DNA of 64,000 nucleotides, taken from Hydractinia symbiolongicarpus. Taxonomy: Eukaryota > Cnidaria > Hydrozoa > Anthoathecata > Hydractiniidae. Both the position numbers and the translations under genes were made by a program. This document shows positions 23,956-35,656 of the stretch, piece after piece (within the stretch, counting starts at the first letter, position 1; the number at the start of each line of letters is the position of its first letter). The notes beneath the pieces were generated by a model. That model was given only the letters and a program-made list of their open reading frames with translations. It was not told the DNA's origin and searched no databases. Location of the stretch: NCBI RefSeq assembly GCF_029227915.1, contig NC_079875.1, positions 23,493,001 to 23,557,000 of the forward strand. Direction: 5' to 3'.

Positions 23956-26470
23956 TTATTTGCAACAACAGCAAAAAATGTAGATAGTATATAGGGACAG
24001 TGGGAATCTCGCTAATACATTCATGCGCGACATTTGAGGCAAAATTCCAATCACCTTGTCTCGTCTTGCACACCGAGCACATAAACATAAATAACAATGT
24101 TCGATTCTTCGCTTAATAGCAGGGCAAGTGAGGGGTCTACCATAAGTTATATATAATATATAAAAGATATATACTATTTCGTTACTCGCTTGAAGAATTC
24201 CAGATCTACCGCCAATGGAGAATAGTATGTTATTGTTTTCTGAGCACCAGATTCCTCTTAGTGAGACAGTAATCACGCCAAACGTAATGTTTCGTGTTTC
24301 GAATTTCTCTCTTAACGCATTTCGTAGACCAGGTCGATAGTAGTATGCAACTTTTTTATTGTATGCATCTTGCAGCGTGCTTCCCTCAGCGTGTTGAAAA
24401 CGCATTAACTCGGTGACAATAGATACATCTTTAACAAAAACACTATCCGACTCTGGCCACTACGAAGTCAGGTTTCAATCTGATGCCAGCAATGGTAAAA
24501 ACTTGTTCGACAAGAACTTGCTTGTTCTTAATAGCGATGTTCTTGCCGAAATCGACAATTGCGGCGTGCCTTTGTATCCTTGGGAAGTGTGTGAAACCAC
24601 AATGTTGCACCGCGTGGGAAAAGGTTTCCCCCACCCTTTGAAAGTGCTTTCACTTCTTATCCACGTTGCGCCCCCGGTTACAGTTTCCAAGTGTAGGGAG
24701 CCGTCAAATGCGTAGCTTGACGAACTCGATGTATGAGCGTCCTGAATTAAATGATGTAATGCCCTTTTGCCATAGTTGACCCTTATGATTATTCCTCAAC
24801 TCGCATAGCGGCTTGCCGTCTATTGTTGCGTACAGCTGGTCACTGAAGCGAGGGTTCTGCCTCATTGCGTTTTCGGGTGTTCCCTCGCCAAGAATTTTCA
24901 CGCACTTAAGTTTTGCCAATTGAGTCTGAATCGCTGTATCTCATGATTCGGTCATCTTTGTTATACGTCTCAGAAGCATCGTTGGTATGGTTAATGCGCA
25001 GGATGGTAGGCCTTGGCCGCCGTCTTAGGATTTTGTGTAGAAAAAGGACGTTTGTATGTCCATAGGAACGCCAAGGAGATCCTTGACCCACATACGAATA
25101 TTGAGATTGAATGATGTTACTTACACGGCCGAGTACCATTCGATGTTGAAATCGTGGTAGCAGGTTGTTTCTCAGAAGCTCGAGCTTCTGATGGGGCTTG
25201 AGAGGCGCAGACTTCAGACAATACAGTAAGATTGACAGGTGGTGTAGATTGGGTCTCATCTTGCCATTCGGGATGAAATTTGAATGACGTACCATAGTCC
25301 GTTGCTGAGAGTGCTGCGCTACTAATGTAAAATGATGGCTCTCTGATTACGACTGTAATGCCTTCCTCGCGGTGGTCATTTGTGCCGATAAGCATTTCAT
25401 GGTGTTAATCGTCATGCCTCAGTTATCAAAGAAGTGAGTTGTTTTTCTGAGAAGTACGTCCATGCCAGTCTTTGTCTCTGAGAACATAATAAGGTCGTCA
25501 GCGTAAGCCAAGTTTTTTAGTCCACTATCAGGATGGTCGACGTTTTTCAGGTGAAATGTCAGAAACCGGGTAGTAATTACTATATCAGCGTTTGGGTGTG
25601 GTTATCTCGGCATCGTCACGAGGACTAATCGAAAAGTACAGGCGACCACGTGTGCGTTCTTGGATGGAAAAACGATGCTTCCTCGGTGTTGTTGAGTATC
25701 ATGTCTGCTATGTGCTTTCAATTTCGTCGGTACGTTTGTTAAAATCGTGCGAAGTGTTAAATTTTGATACGGCGTCGATATCGAGTAGTGTTGAATCGAA
25801 TTAACGGCTGATTGGACCTTTTGTTGTACGTATAGCTGGAAATCAAATAAGCATCGACGTCGGTGACAGAGAGCCAGCAATCAAACTGAAGACAAGTTGG
25901 TGAAGTACAGAGACAAGTTAGTGAAGCACAGGATCATGTTGAGACGATTCTATGATCGCATTAAAAAAGTCAGCGTGTGTTCCCGTAGGTTTTGCAGTAG
26001 GTGTTGCTTCAGTGTTAACCGCGTTAGGTTGAGGTTTATTGTTTATAAGTGGTTCCTCGACAATCTAATGCATTCTTTGTCTGAGTTCTTCCAAATAACT
26101 TCAGTATGCAGCATTTTTGTTTCGTGCTTAAGTTCGGCTTGTGCCAGGATTATGGGCTCTTCGGTAGATGAGCGTTCTTTGCTCTTCACTATTGTCTTAT
26201 GGTAATCGAATTCCTTCGGGTGCTTCCTCCGCTGATGAACACCCAGACCAGATTTGGACTGGCAACAAAACTCGCACCAATGATACTTCGTTTTAATTTT
26301 TCAGTCGGATTCCCCTTACTAGTTCTAAGTTGATTGTTAATTTCCTGTCGAACTGCTCTTGCGAGCATACCTCGGAAAGATCTGTGGAAAAACCACCCAG
26401 GGAGAAGAACAATGGAATAATATAAGTTGTTTTAGGAAAAAGTTATTTTAGGAAATAAAATTTTTTTTTG
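23956..26470 (-). pseudogene. R2-like (REL-endonuclease) non-LTR retrotransposon, copy 1, degenerate
   Basis: Minus-strand remnants occur in the order expected for an R2/NeSL/R4-type single-ORF LINE. An N-terminal C2H2 finger comes first (CEFCCQSKSGLGVHQRRKH, about 26280-26220). Next is the reverse-transcriptase active site LAYADDLIMF (YADD at 25506-25495), then the thumb LKPHQKLELLRNNLLPRFQH and VKDLLGVPMDIQTSFFY...DGG. A SGRSYIEFVKLR segment follows, then a C...HC...H-like knuckle (near 24590), the restriction-like endonuclease motif RLKPDFV (about 24470), and a C-terminal region with AYNKKVAYYY and VSLRGIW (24405-24200). Several frameshifts and stops separate these blocks, and most reverse-transcriptase finger motifs are missing, so the copy is about 2.5 kb instead of the usual 3.5 kb or more. 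A dead element. Copy 2 lies at 29.3-31.2 kb. Confidence 0.85.
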
Positions 26471-26520
26471 TGACCAACGGTTACAGGGACATTAATGTTT
26501 CAATGTATTTGAAGTCTGTT

Positions 26521-28650
26521 TTTCTCACTAATTTGGTTCTAAGAGATGACGTCAGTTTTTTCACTCGTTTTCAAGTTCTATGGCTTCAAAGGTAAAATGA
26601 CACTACAATAGCTTCACTAATTTAATAATATCATTGATGTCAATCTTTATAATTGCGCAATGTTTTAATAACGAATGAAACAAAATAAAAATATTTTTCA
26701 AAAAAAACATTTTCTTTAGAAATTTTAACCTGCTTCAGTATTTGTAGTCACAGACAAGCCTTTGGTATTAATATAATAAAAGAAATTCTATGCGCCACCA
26801 CCAGCAAAACTTTCTAATTAAGAAATTACAAGTTTTCATCCGGTATTTCGTTTACTAAACTCTTATTATCTTCCTAACTTGAAGTAATGTTTTGGAAGTA
26901 GTATGTTAACTAACCAGCAGTGCCAACATCCCAGTAAATACTGTGTTGAACCTTTTCCACACTGGCTGGAAACTTCAATCATTTCTTCATCACTGGACAA
27001 GCTTATGTGAAGAAAATCTTTTGGCTGTTTCTCGAAATGGCAAAACAGTAAAACTTGTCCAGTAACATATATATAGCCTAAAGTCCCAGTCCTAATTTGT
27101 GCGCGGGATACGGGATAGTCGGGACATTATAGTCCTCTTCATCTAATAGTTTTATATAATATATTTACCTGACTTTTTTGTTTTATTTTTTGTTTTGTTA
27201 TTTATAATATTTCAATATTTGATGACTTGTTTGGTTTTGTTTACTGCTATGGTATTTTATTTTTTGAATTATGTGTTGTAGTTGTTACTTGATTTTTATA
27301 TTACGTGTTACTTTGTAAGAAAAAAGTGAAGGGAAAAGAAGAGGTATAGAATGGGGACAAAAAAAGGGAGGGGTTGTTTAGTTTCATTATAGTGATTTGT
27401 TGTTTTTTAATTAAATATTTTCCCCTTTTTTTAAATACTCCGTTCATCGATCCTTGCTGCTTTGATTAGTTTTGCTTTATTACTTATTGTCAGTTCCCCC
27501 AGAACTTTGCCTAGCTATTGTCGTTCATTGTTTGAAAGAGGGGTGGTACTGTATAAAACGTACGGTAGTAGTGTACTCTGTTGGTTATATAGTTTTTTAT
27601 GCCTTTAATACTCACTTTGAGGTTTTAAAACAATTTTTTGCCAAATATGACAATCCGATTATTTATTGTTGGAGCGTTAGCAGTCAAGAAAAACATGTCA
27701 TGTTGTTTGCTTCTGAGAGGCAATATATGTGGCGGAGGGATTTTGTTTGTACTACTTTAAGTCTTTTTAAATTTGCTGGCTTAAGGGTTGTAATGGTAGT
27801 GGCACCGTATTCCATTTTATCCTGACGTCTTTCTCAATTGCTTGTGGTTACGTTCGTGGTTAATTTTCTCTCCTTTCTATTATATCCGTGCTTTTAGCAT
27901 CACAACATCCGTTGGTTTTTGCAATTGTAGCGTTAAAATGTATTAAACAAATACAGGACGTTTATCATCAATTTGCCACTTTTCTGAGGCCTATTGACCT
28001 GAAATTAATTAAGGAATAAGGAATAACAGGCAATAAATATTGAAGTTATGTTGAAGACTTATAAACAAGGTATTGAAATTATTTTGTGGGAAAATAAGTT
28101 TAGCCTTCATTTTTTTGAGTTTGTAGTGAATTTGATGTGGCTTATAGGAAATAATGTATTTCTAATCTTACTGTCGTGTGCTGATTCATACGTAGAGGAG
28201 AAAAAATATCCCATTGCTTTTCTCATTTCCATAGCTCATGATATCGCATATTTACAGTATTTCTACATTGACATGTTGTCACTTTTAAAAAAAAGTTAAA
28301 GAGCGGCAGATAACTACATTTAATTGTTACTTGATGCAAAAATATTCGCACTTGTCAATTAAGTTCTACTCAAAAACACATCGTCTTTAAACCATTGTTA
28401 TTTTCAGCTTTTTACACATTTTTTAAAAAACAACCACCAGTTTCATGATAAGAAGTTACTTTTATTTGAATAAAACAATATCCGCTACCATAAGCTTGTT
28501 GAAAATGCGTCGTTTATATTAAAAAACATATGTGACAACATCAGCGGCAATATGTGCAACGGTTTTCTTTTACTCTTTGAATTGGCATTGAGATAAGCAG
28601 TTCCACATTTCTAATAATTTTTCTTTTGATGTAGCCGAAAGAGTCTCACA
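26521..28650. other. No gene firmly recognised
   Basis: A minus-strand stretch around 27085-26890 reads open with an acidic SLSSDEEMIEVSSQ segment but no known domain. A plus-strand frame of 117 codons at 27472-27825 is hydrophobic and unplaced, and another of 83 codons lies at 28048-28299. AT-rich with GT-rich tracts at 27170-27300. The first three could be exon relics; none is supported. Confidence 0.35.
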
Positions 28651-28659
28651 TGTTAAATT

Positions 28660-29254
28660 ATCTGACGTTACTGTGCGACGTCAATATTACTATTTTAACG
28701 TTAATATCTTAATTTAAATTGAAGCCATCACAGTGCACCTAAAGCTTTATGGCCAAATAACTTGGAAACGAGGTGGTGACGTCAATGATTTATCACTGCG
28801 CGGGTAACTGGGGACAATTACCAAAGAAAATGTATATGAAAATTACCCTGGGTAATTTTTAACACAATTTTTAATACAATTTAAACATCTCTGCAACTCT
28901 TTGTCAAAAGTACATAATCCTATACATTTTCTTGATCAGAGTTTTAAGATCTATACGATGAAGGCAACAGGTATAGAAATTTCCTGAAAAAATTTTTTAG
29001 GGTTTTGACAGGCCATTGCTGTCGTCAGCAAAAATTGTAAATCCTTTATATCTTATTAACCGCTCATAAAAAGCAGATGATCATATACATTTTCATGATC
29101 AGCAGTTTCAGCTCTACACAATAGAGGCAACGTGAAAACTTTGTACTTGTTTTTTTTTTGTGGATGGGTTGCTGACGTCATCAAAATTCAAATGACGATA
29201 CGTTTTCAATTTTGTCCCGCCTCAGTGGATTTTTCCACGGGATTTATCGACTAG
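28660..29254 (+). mobile_element. Non-autonomous Helitron, 3' end clear, 5' end unresolved
   Basis: The right end is typical of Helitrons: the hairpin-forming GTGGATTTTTCCACGGG (29225-29241), then ATTTATCGA, then CTAG at 29251-29254 followed by T. The interior shares segments with the complete Helitron at 31324-31897: GAAGCCATCACAGTGCA, GGCCAAATAACTTGGAAACG, GTGACGTCA and two copies of the CTCATAAAAAGCAGATGATC-type subrepeat. A clear 5' TC terminus was not found, so the start given is approximate. No coding capacity. Confidence 0.75.
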
Positions 29255-29278
29255 TTATTCAATATTGCAAGAGCATGA

Positions 29279-29320
29279 TCTATATTATAATACTTGTATA
29301 CGTTTGTCTGTCTGTTTGTT
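29279..29320 (+). mobile_element. Helitron 5' terminus abutting R2-like copy 2
   Basis: The sequence TCTATATTATAATACTTGTA then TACGTTTGTCTGTCTG, preceded by A at 29278, matches the type of 5' end seen on the other Helitrons here (TC, AT-rich, then TTTGTCTGTCTG). R2-like homology starts immediately after it at about 29321. The matching 3' end is not certain; the next CTAG-T with the family hairpin is at 31897. Confidence 0.6.
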
Positions 29321-31155
29321 ACGCAGTCAGGTTTCAATCTAATGCCAGCAATGGTAAAAACTGGTTCGGCGAGAACTTGGTGCTTGTTCTTAATAGCGAT
29401 GTTCTCGCCGAAATTGACGTTTGCGTCGCGCCTTTGTATCCTTGGGAAGTGTGTGAAACCACAATGTTGCACCGCGTGGGAAAGGGTTTCCCCAACCCCT
29501 TGACAGTGCTTTCACTTCTTATCCATGTTGCGCCCCGATTACAGTTTTCAAGTGTGAGCTCGATGTATGAGCGTCCTGAATTAATTGATGTAATCCCCTT
29601 TTGCCATTTTGCCCTTATGATTATTCCTCAACTCGCATAGCAGCTTGCCGTCCATTGTTGTGTACAGCTAGTCACGAAGCGAGGGTTCTTCCTCATTGCG
29701 TCTTCGGGTGTTGCCTCGCCAAGAATTTTCACGCACTTAAATTTTGCCAATAGAGTCTGAATCGCTGTATCTCATGATTCGGCCATCTTTGCTATACGTC
29801 TCAGAAGCATCGTTGTATGGTTAATACGCAGGATGGTAGGCCTAGGCCGCCGTCTTTGGATTTCATGTAGAAAAAGGACGTTGGTATGTCCATAGGAACG
29901 CCAAGGAGATCCTTGACCCACATACGAATATTGAGATTGAATAATGTTATTTACACGGCCGAGTACCATTTGATGTTGAAATCGTGGTAGCAGGTTGTTT
30001 CTCAGAAGCTCGAGCTTCTGATGGGGCTTGAGAGGCGCAGACTTCAGACAATACAGTAAGATTGACAGGTGGTGTAGATTGGATCTCATCTTGCCATTCG
30101 GGTTGAAATTTGAATGACGTACCATAGTCTGTTGTTGAGAGTGCTGCGCTATTAATGTAAAATGATGGCTCTCTGATTACGACTGTAATGCCTTCCTCGT
30201 GGTGGTCATTTGCATCGAGAAGCATTTCATGGTGTTAATCATCATGCCTCGGTTATCACAGAAGTGAGTTGTTTTGCTGAGGAATACGTCCATAGTACAG
30301 GCAAACACGTGTCGTTGATTGCGTTCTTAGATGGAAAAACGATGCTTTCTCGGTGTTGTTAAGTATCATGTCTGCCATGTGCTTTTAATTTCGTCGGTAC
30401 ATTTGTTGAAATCGGGCGAAGTGTCGAATTTTGATACGGCGTCTATATCGAGTAGTGTTGAATCGAATTAACGGCTTATTGGACCTTTTGTTGTATGTAT
30501 AGGTGGAAATCAAATAAGCATCGACGTCGGTGACAGAGAGCCAGCAATCAAACTGAAGACAATTTGGTGAAGTATAGAGACAAGTTGGTGAAGTACAGGA
30601 TCATGTTGAGACGATTCTATTATCGCATTAACAAAGTCAGCGTGTGTTCCCGTAGGTTTCGTAGTAGGTGTTGCTTCAGTGTTAACCGCGTTATGTTGAG
30701 GTTGTGGTTCCTCGACAATCAAATGCATTCCTTGTCTGAGTTCTTTCAAATAACCTCGGTATGCAGATCTTTGTTTCGTGCTCAAGTTCGGCTCGTGCCA
30801 GGATTATGGGCTCTTCGGTAGATAAGCGTTCTTTGCTCTTCACTATTGTCTTATGGTATTCGAATTCCTTCGGGTGCTTCCTTTGCTAATGCACACCCAG
30901 ACCGGATTTGGTCTGGCAACGGAACTCGCACCAATGATACGTCGTTTTAATTAAACAGTCGGATTCCCTTACTAGTTCTAAGTTGACTGTTAATTTCCTG
31001 CCGAACTGCTCTTACGAGCATAGCTCGGCAAGATCCGTGAAAAAAATACCCAGGAAGAAGAACAATGGAATAATATAAGTTGTTTTAGGAAATAAGATTA
31101 TTTTTTTGTGACAACGGTTACAGGGACATTAATGTTTAAATGTATTTGAAGACGC
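29321..31155 (-). pseudogene. R2-like retrotransposon, copy 2, truncated and internally deleted
   Basis: Closely similar to copy 1 (24462-26520) and collinear with it. It retains the N-terminal finger region, the thumb (LKPHQKLELLRNNLLPRFQH), an in-frame stretch MLLRRIAKMAES and the knuckle and RLKPD blocks. It lacks the C-terminal part after RLKPDCV, where sequence switches to a Helitron end. It also lacks about 175 bp corresponding to 25464-25640 of copy 1, which removes the YADD active site (junction near 30294). The element cannot encode a working reverse transcriptase. A frame of 91 codons (30785-30510) covers the linker after the zinc finger. Shared deletion of RT fingers suggests both copies descend from one already damaged parent. 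Confidence 0.85.
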
Positions 31156-31323
31156 CAAAATGGTAGCTTAGCTGCCCATCGCTGCTTTTCTTTAACCACG
31201 CCTGAACCACGCTGAAACAACTATAGTATTTGTTTTTTCCATAACCTTTTCATCGTCCTACGAAAATCGTTTTAAAGTCACCTCCCTGTTTACCACGATC
31301 TTCGCCACTCCAACAAATTGTCA

Positions 31324-31897
31324 TCTTTATATTAATAAAGAAGTTGTGTTTGTCTGTGACCGCCTACTGACGTTCCGGCGCGCCGTCAATGCATTTAGAC
31401 TGACGCCAATGCGTTTAATAGATTGGTGAAGCCATTACAATGCAGTTATAACTTTAAGGCCAAATAACTTGGAAGCGAGACTGTGACGTCAGTCATTTTT
31501 CACCGCGTGGGTAACTAGGGACAACGTAGGACCAAATTGGATGAGTTTCCCAAACCTGGTTATTCCAATCCGTTTCGGAATAGATGGGTTGATGACGTCA
31601 TTAAAAAATCTTTAAGCCTTGTTATCTCTTCAACCGTTTGTCATAAGTACATGACCCTATACATTATTGTGGTAGGGACTTTGCTGACGTCATGAAAATT
31701 TTACAACATCTATAATTTGTTAACCGTTCGTCAAAAGCACATGATATCAGCGTTTCAGGCTCTGCACATTAAAGGAAACGGATAAACAAAATTCGCCAAT
31801 TTTATCGAGTTATGCACTGCTGACGTCAGCAAAAAACCTAAAACAACCCATTTTTCCATTGTCCTAAGTGGATTTTTCCACGGGCCTTATCGACTAG
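31324..31897 (+). mobile_element. Complete non-autonomous Helitron, 574 bp
   Basis: Begins with TC after A (31323) and ends with CTAG followed by T, as Helitrons inserted between A and T do. The start reads TCTTTATATTAATAAAG then GTTTGTCTGTGACCG. The end carries AGTGGATTTTTCCACGGG, a short hairpin, 11 bp before the terminal CTAG. The interior holds several TGACGTCA-type motifs and two copies of a subrepeat including TTAACCGTTCGTCAAAAGC and ACATGAT. No Rep/helicase coding sequence, so it depends on an autonomous relative. Confidence 0.85.
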
Positions 31898-32270
31898 TTG
31901 GACTATTAATCCGGAGTATTCAACCATTTTTGTGCCGTGTTTTATTTCATAAACCAATCAGAAACCTTATTCGTTGGACGTGTTGGCGCAACATAGCGTT
32001 TAATTTTGGCCAGGGCGTCCATGAGATCACCAGAATATACACACACCACCACGAGGCCACGAGGAAGGATGGGTTTTACATTGCTTTTGCACACTTATTC
32101 TTTTCCCTTGTAGTTTCTGATTGATATTCACATGAAAACGGGTAGAAAACAGGCTCTGTGGACAGCGGTGTAAGCTATTGAGATTTCAATAAACTCCTGC
32201 AGTTAGTCCATAACATATTCTAATATTAAAGCGATATCAATATACCGCCACCTAACCCACAGCTAAAGTT
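31898..32270. other. No gene recognised
   Basis: Mixed-composition spacer between a Helitron and Penelope-like remains. A plus-strand 64-codon frame (31930-32124) starts at the Helitron flank and shows no domain. Confidence 0.4.
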
Positions 32271-32274
32271 TTTA

Positions 32275-32890
32275 ATTTTTCACAACCTTTTCTCATAATA
32301 CCTTCTTCATGGTCTCCAAACCGTCCTCATGAGGAATACTTGGGTAAAGTCCCACAACATCGGCATCATGAGGTAAAGGTGGAAACTCTCAATTTACATA
32401 TAAAGTCATTCGTATATTTCATGAACGATTTAGCTTTCCTGGAAACAGGTTGTAGGTTAAAGTCAAGAAAAAAAGAAAATTTCTCTGTCAAATATCCATA
32501 GTTAAGGTAACTGGCTTACCTGGGATAGAGGATAAACGTTTGTGGATTTTAGGCCATTAATAAAACCTGCCTAACCGAGGTTCATTGCCCATAAGATACT
32601 AAAGTAACTTATTAATTTCTTTTCTAGCTTTTAGACTTATAAGTGCATTAGAAATCAGTTTCTGCAGGCCAGGTAAAGGATTCTTACTACACTCTTTGTA
32701 CATGTTTTCATTGGATAATTGACTCCCCGCCTCCTTGAGATAATCCTCTCTATCCCACACGACTACCCCAGATCCTTTATCACCTAGTTTTATAAAAATA
32801 GACATATCAGAACGCAGACTTCTAAGCGTTTCTTGTTTTGCTATTGAAAGGTTGCTATATTTCGAGTCAACAGCTTTTATAGACACTAAG
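32275..32890 (-). pseudogene. Penelope-like element, reverse-transcriptase N-terminal part
   Basis: The minus-strand frame 32886-32599 reads LRSDMSIFIKLGDKGSGVVV then WDREDYLKEAGSQLS, the conserved DKGSGVVVWDR-DY entry block of Penelope-like reverse transcriptases. After a stop it continues in other frames with RFYLLPKIHKRLSSIPGKPV, a block corresponding to ...YLTEKFSFFLDFNLQPV, then DVVGLYPSIPHEDGLETM (about 32364-32309), which is motif A with its catalytic Asp. At least two frame changes and several stops show decay. The remaining RT motifs are absent downstream, so the fragment ends at about 32275. Confidence 0.8.
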
Positions 32891-32939
32891 TTCTCCTCAA
32901 GAACACTTGATAGATGTCAATAGGAGTATTCACATTTTT

Positions 32940-33135
32940 ACTCTAGTACTGACGCAAGAATCCGGGTGAAGAGTCTTACGTTCATACATCCAAAACTGCT
33001 CTCTTCTCAACGGTGACGCTGCGTCAGTTTTATCTATCAACGTAAATTTACTGTCGGCTTTGATACCCGAATGACCCTCACTTAAATAATGTGCTTGCAA
33101 ATACGCTTGGAATGCTCTTCTTTTCAGACTTTTTA
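32940..33135 (-). pseudogene. Penelope-like element, GIY-YIG endonuclease C-terminal part
   Basis: A minus-strand stretch reads KRRAFQAYLQAHYLSEGHSG, IKADSKFTLIDKTDAASPL, RREQFWMYERKTLHPDSC. The block H-x-L...GHSGI...LIDKTD...RRE-x-FW...TLHPD is the C-terminal half of the GIY-YIG nuclease domain of Penelope-like elements, with the catalytic Glu in RREQFW. It lies immediately upstream, on the same strand, of the RT start at 32890, so it belongs to a preceding copy in head-to-tail arrangement, which is common for these elements. Upstream motifs (GIY, YIG) were not recognised. Confidence 0.75.
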
Positions 33136-35656
33136 GACAGTAGAAAAACTACGTTGTATTTACTACTCACGAAATTCCTGACAATTGTAGAATATATGGA
33201 ACTGTGAGTAGTAAATACATTTTTATAGAACGTTTTTTATTCAAAGTTACATGTGCTTAGATTTATAGTTAGGCATTAGGAACTTGTGGAACCAGCTTAT
33301 AGGTTTTTCATGAAATACTTGGTGCTGTGACGTCGCATCTGTAAACACGTTGGTTGATCGACACTTTCTGTTCATTGGGCACAAGTGCTTATCATGACCC
33401 CGTAGTAATTCTTTAGAAAATGAATAGTTAGAATGGTTCTAATAGCATTTTCTATCCTGCAACGAAATATGAACATTTCATCATTCACATAAAAAATATC
33501 TCCTTTGTTTACAAGACCAATCCATTCCCTCGTGAACCTTAAAAAATGTGTAATGTTTAATGTTTTTTAAAATTGGCCGAAACTGGAATAATACGAGACC
33601 TTTAACTCTAACTTTTCAGAACCTTTTCATATTTTTGACACAAGGAGGAGAATACAATATAATCCGACACCTTTGTGCTGTTGCTTTTGGTCATATTGCC
33701 AAATTATTGGGTTTGGATTCCAAAATTACATTTACCAAGACAGCAACCTCCTTCTTTACGCAGTAATTAAATAATAAAATTGTACATCCCTTCAATTTTT
33801 TTTCTGCTTTCCTTTAGGAGTGCTGATTCTTTCATCATTTCGATGATTGTTGGCACTAATTTTGGCACTAACAGGATGAACACGCTACTTCAGCTGTTTC
33901 CCAAGGTTGGACTGTTTCCAACTTGTTTCAACAACAAATCCCACACCATCGTTTGTGCTACGTTCAAATTTTTTTTATCTGGCAATCGTATAAAATCTGA
34001 GAAGGTAAATTATGTGACTAGCTAGGTATAAATAAAATGAATTATTATGACATCTAAAATACAAATTTCTTAAATTGAGTAAAATTAGCTACCTACATAC
34101 CATGTGAATTTTACTTTTCTGCTTTATTGTTGTTCTATTTAATGACCCGCTGTGCTGCACCTAAAAATATTATAATACAAATATTATTATAAACGTAAGA
34201 ATGAGATCCTACAAAATATTAATGAAAACATACATGTAGCCGCATGTTTATCCAAGTATGTTATTTTTTCTTCTTTTTAGACCAGACACAACACAATAAA
34301 TCTGCACTTTTGCTATGTGACTTTAACAAGTAACGAAGACAACATTGTTTTCATCTTCGATATCTATCTCCACATCTTCATGCTCATTAAATTTTATCTG
34401 AAATACTAAGTTCGCTGTCTATATCAAAATCCACCTCGTGAACCCTCTTCATCCAAAATTTCAAGTTAAGTTTCTCAACAGACACGTGCCAGAATTTCGC
34501 GTTGTTTCGATAGAATCAAAAGAGTTGTTCTCCTTCCATATTCCTTTCTTGCGGAGCTGCGAGCAAGCGAAGTCCATTTGCCACTTAGGCGAGCGAAAAT
34601 ATTTCTCAACAGGGAACATTTTAAAAAAGGTAGTCAGTGACCTGTAGTCCAGTTCCGCTCATGACCTCCAGGTAAATAACTCTTTTACATACTTGCGCAA
34701 TTCAAAAAAATATATTTTTTGCGTACTGGGTCTGAAGTGTCTTTTCGGCGCAAAATGTGCAAAATCAAAATTTGAAATCAATTTTACGACGTTCAAAATT
34801 TCATCTTTTAAAAAAGAAAAGTGAAAAAACAAACGTAGACAATAAAGACTGCTGAGGAAAGTTAAAAAGTTTTTCATGTCAGTAGAGAAAAATAAAAAAT
34901 AAAAATAAAGTTTATCATTTTTGCGTGTTTTATGATGGCTTCTCGAATGAAGTTTATAGAAAAACAATCTGTGCTTTAAAGAGGAAAAAGAAATAAATAA
35001 ACTCAGGTTTGTAACGATATTATTTTTACTTTCTTAGGTGAAGAAATAATTCTCTTTTAATTTTTTTTATATAGCTAGCTAGCTAACAAATTTTTCCAAC
35101 AAACATTTAAACCGCTTCTTTACATAAAACCGTGTCTTTTATATTTTAGACCTCGACTCTCATTGTAAAAAGAAAACCTGGAGACCAAATTGTAAATTGC
35201 CTAAAAAACTTCTTATAGCACCGTCGAGTATAATGCTTGCAAACATAAAGAACCTGTTCTCGTTTTGCAACCATTTATATATTGATTTCCGAGACTCATA
35301 AACATGCAAGTATAGGCATTTTTATTTTTACTCCTCATCTCTAACTACGCCTTTCATGAAGACATATGAAACTATTTTTTACTTTCGTTCAAAATAAGAC
35401 AGCCATACATCACTAGTATTGTTACCCCTTCATCCCTAACCAAAGCTTTTGCAATAGAAGAAATATTTTGAACATCAAAACTGTTCTTTTTTGCTGTCCT
35501 TAAACGTGTATTACACAAAAAAACTTTTAAACTGATATCTCTGTAGATATGTCTGTAGGATTGGAATATTAAATTAAAACATGGTAAAACGCAAAACGGC
35601 TTTTTACTTGCACAGATTCGTTGTATTATGAAACTGGGACCACAGGCGTGTATACC
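33136..35656. other. No gene firmly recognised
   Basis: Contains an inverted repeat: GTATTTACTACTCACGAAAT (33155-33174) and a reverse-complementary match near 33200-33221 (TGTGAGTAGTAAATAC). Two plus-strand frames at 33560-33766 and 33780-34025 show no domain. On the minus strand around 34440-34310 an acidic stretch reads FDIDSELSISDKI and, in another frame, FNEHEDVEIDIEDENNVVF before a stop; it may be the decayed C-terminal exon of an unknown gene. Confidence 0.35.

Noticed and set aside
24413-24715. Plus-strand 100-codon gene
   Set aside because: Antisense of the R2-like knuckle/endonuclease region.
27472-27825. 117-codon plus-strand membrane protein
   Set aside because: Hydrophobicity is expected from T-rich DNA; no domain, no splice partners.
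29212-29640. Plus-strand 142-codon gene
   Set aside because: It is antisense to the R2-like pol remnant and crosses a Helitron boundary.
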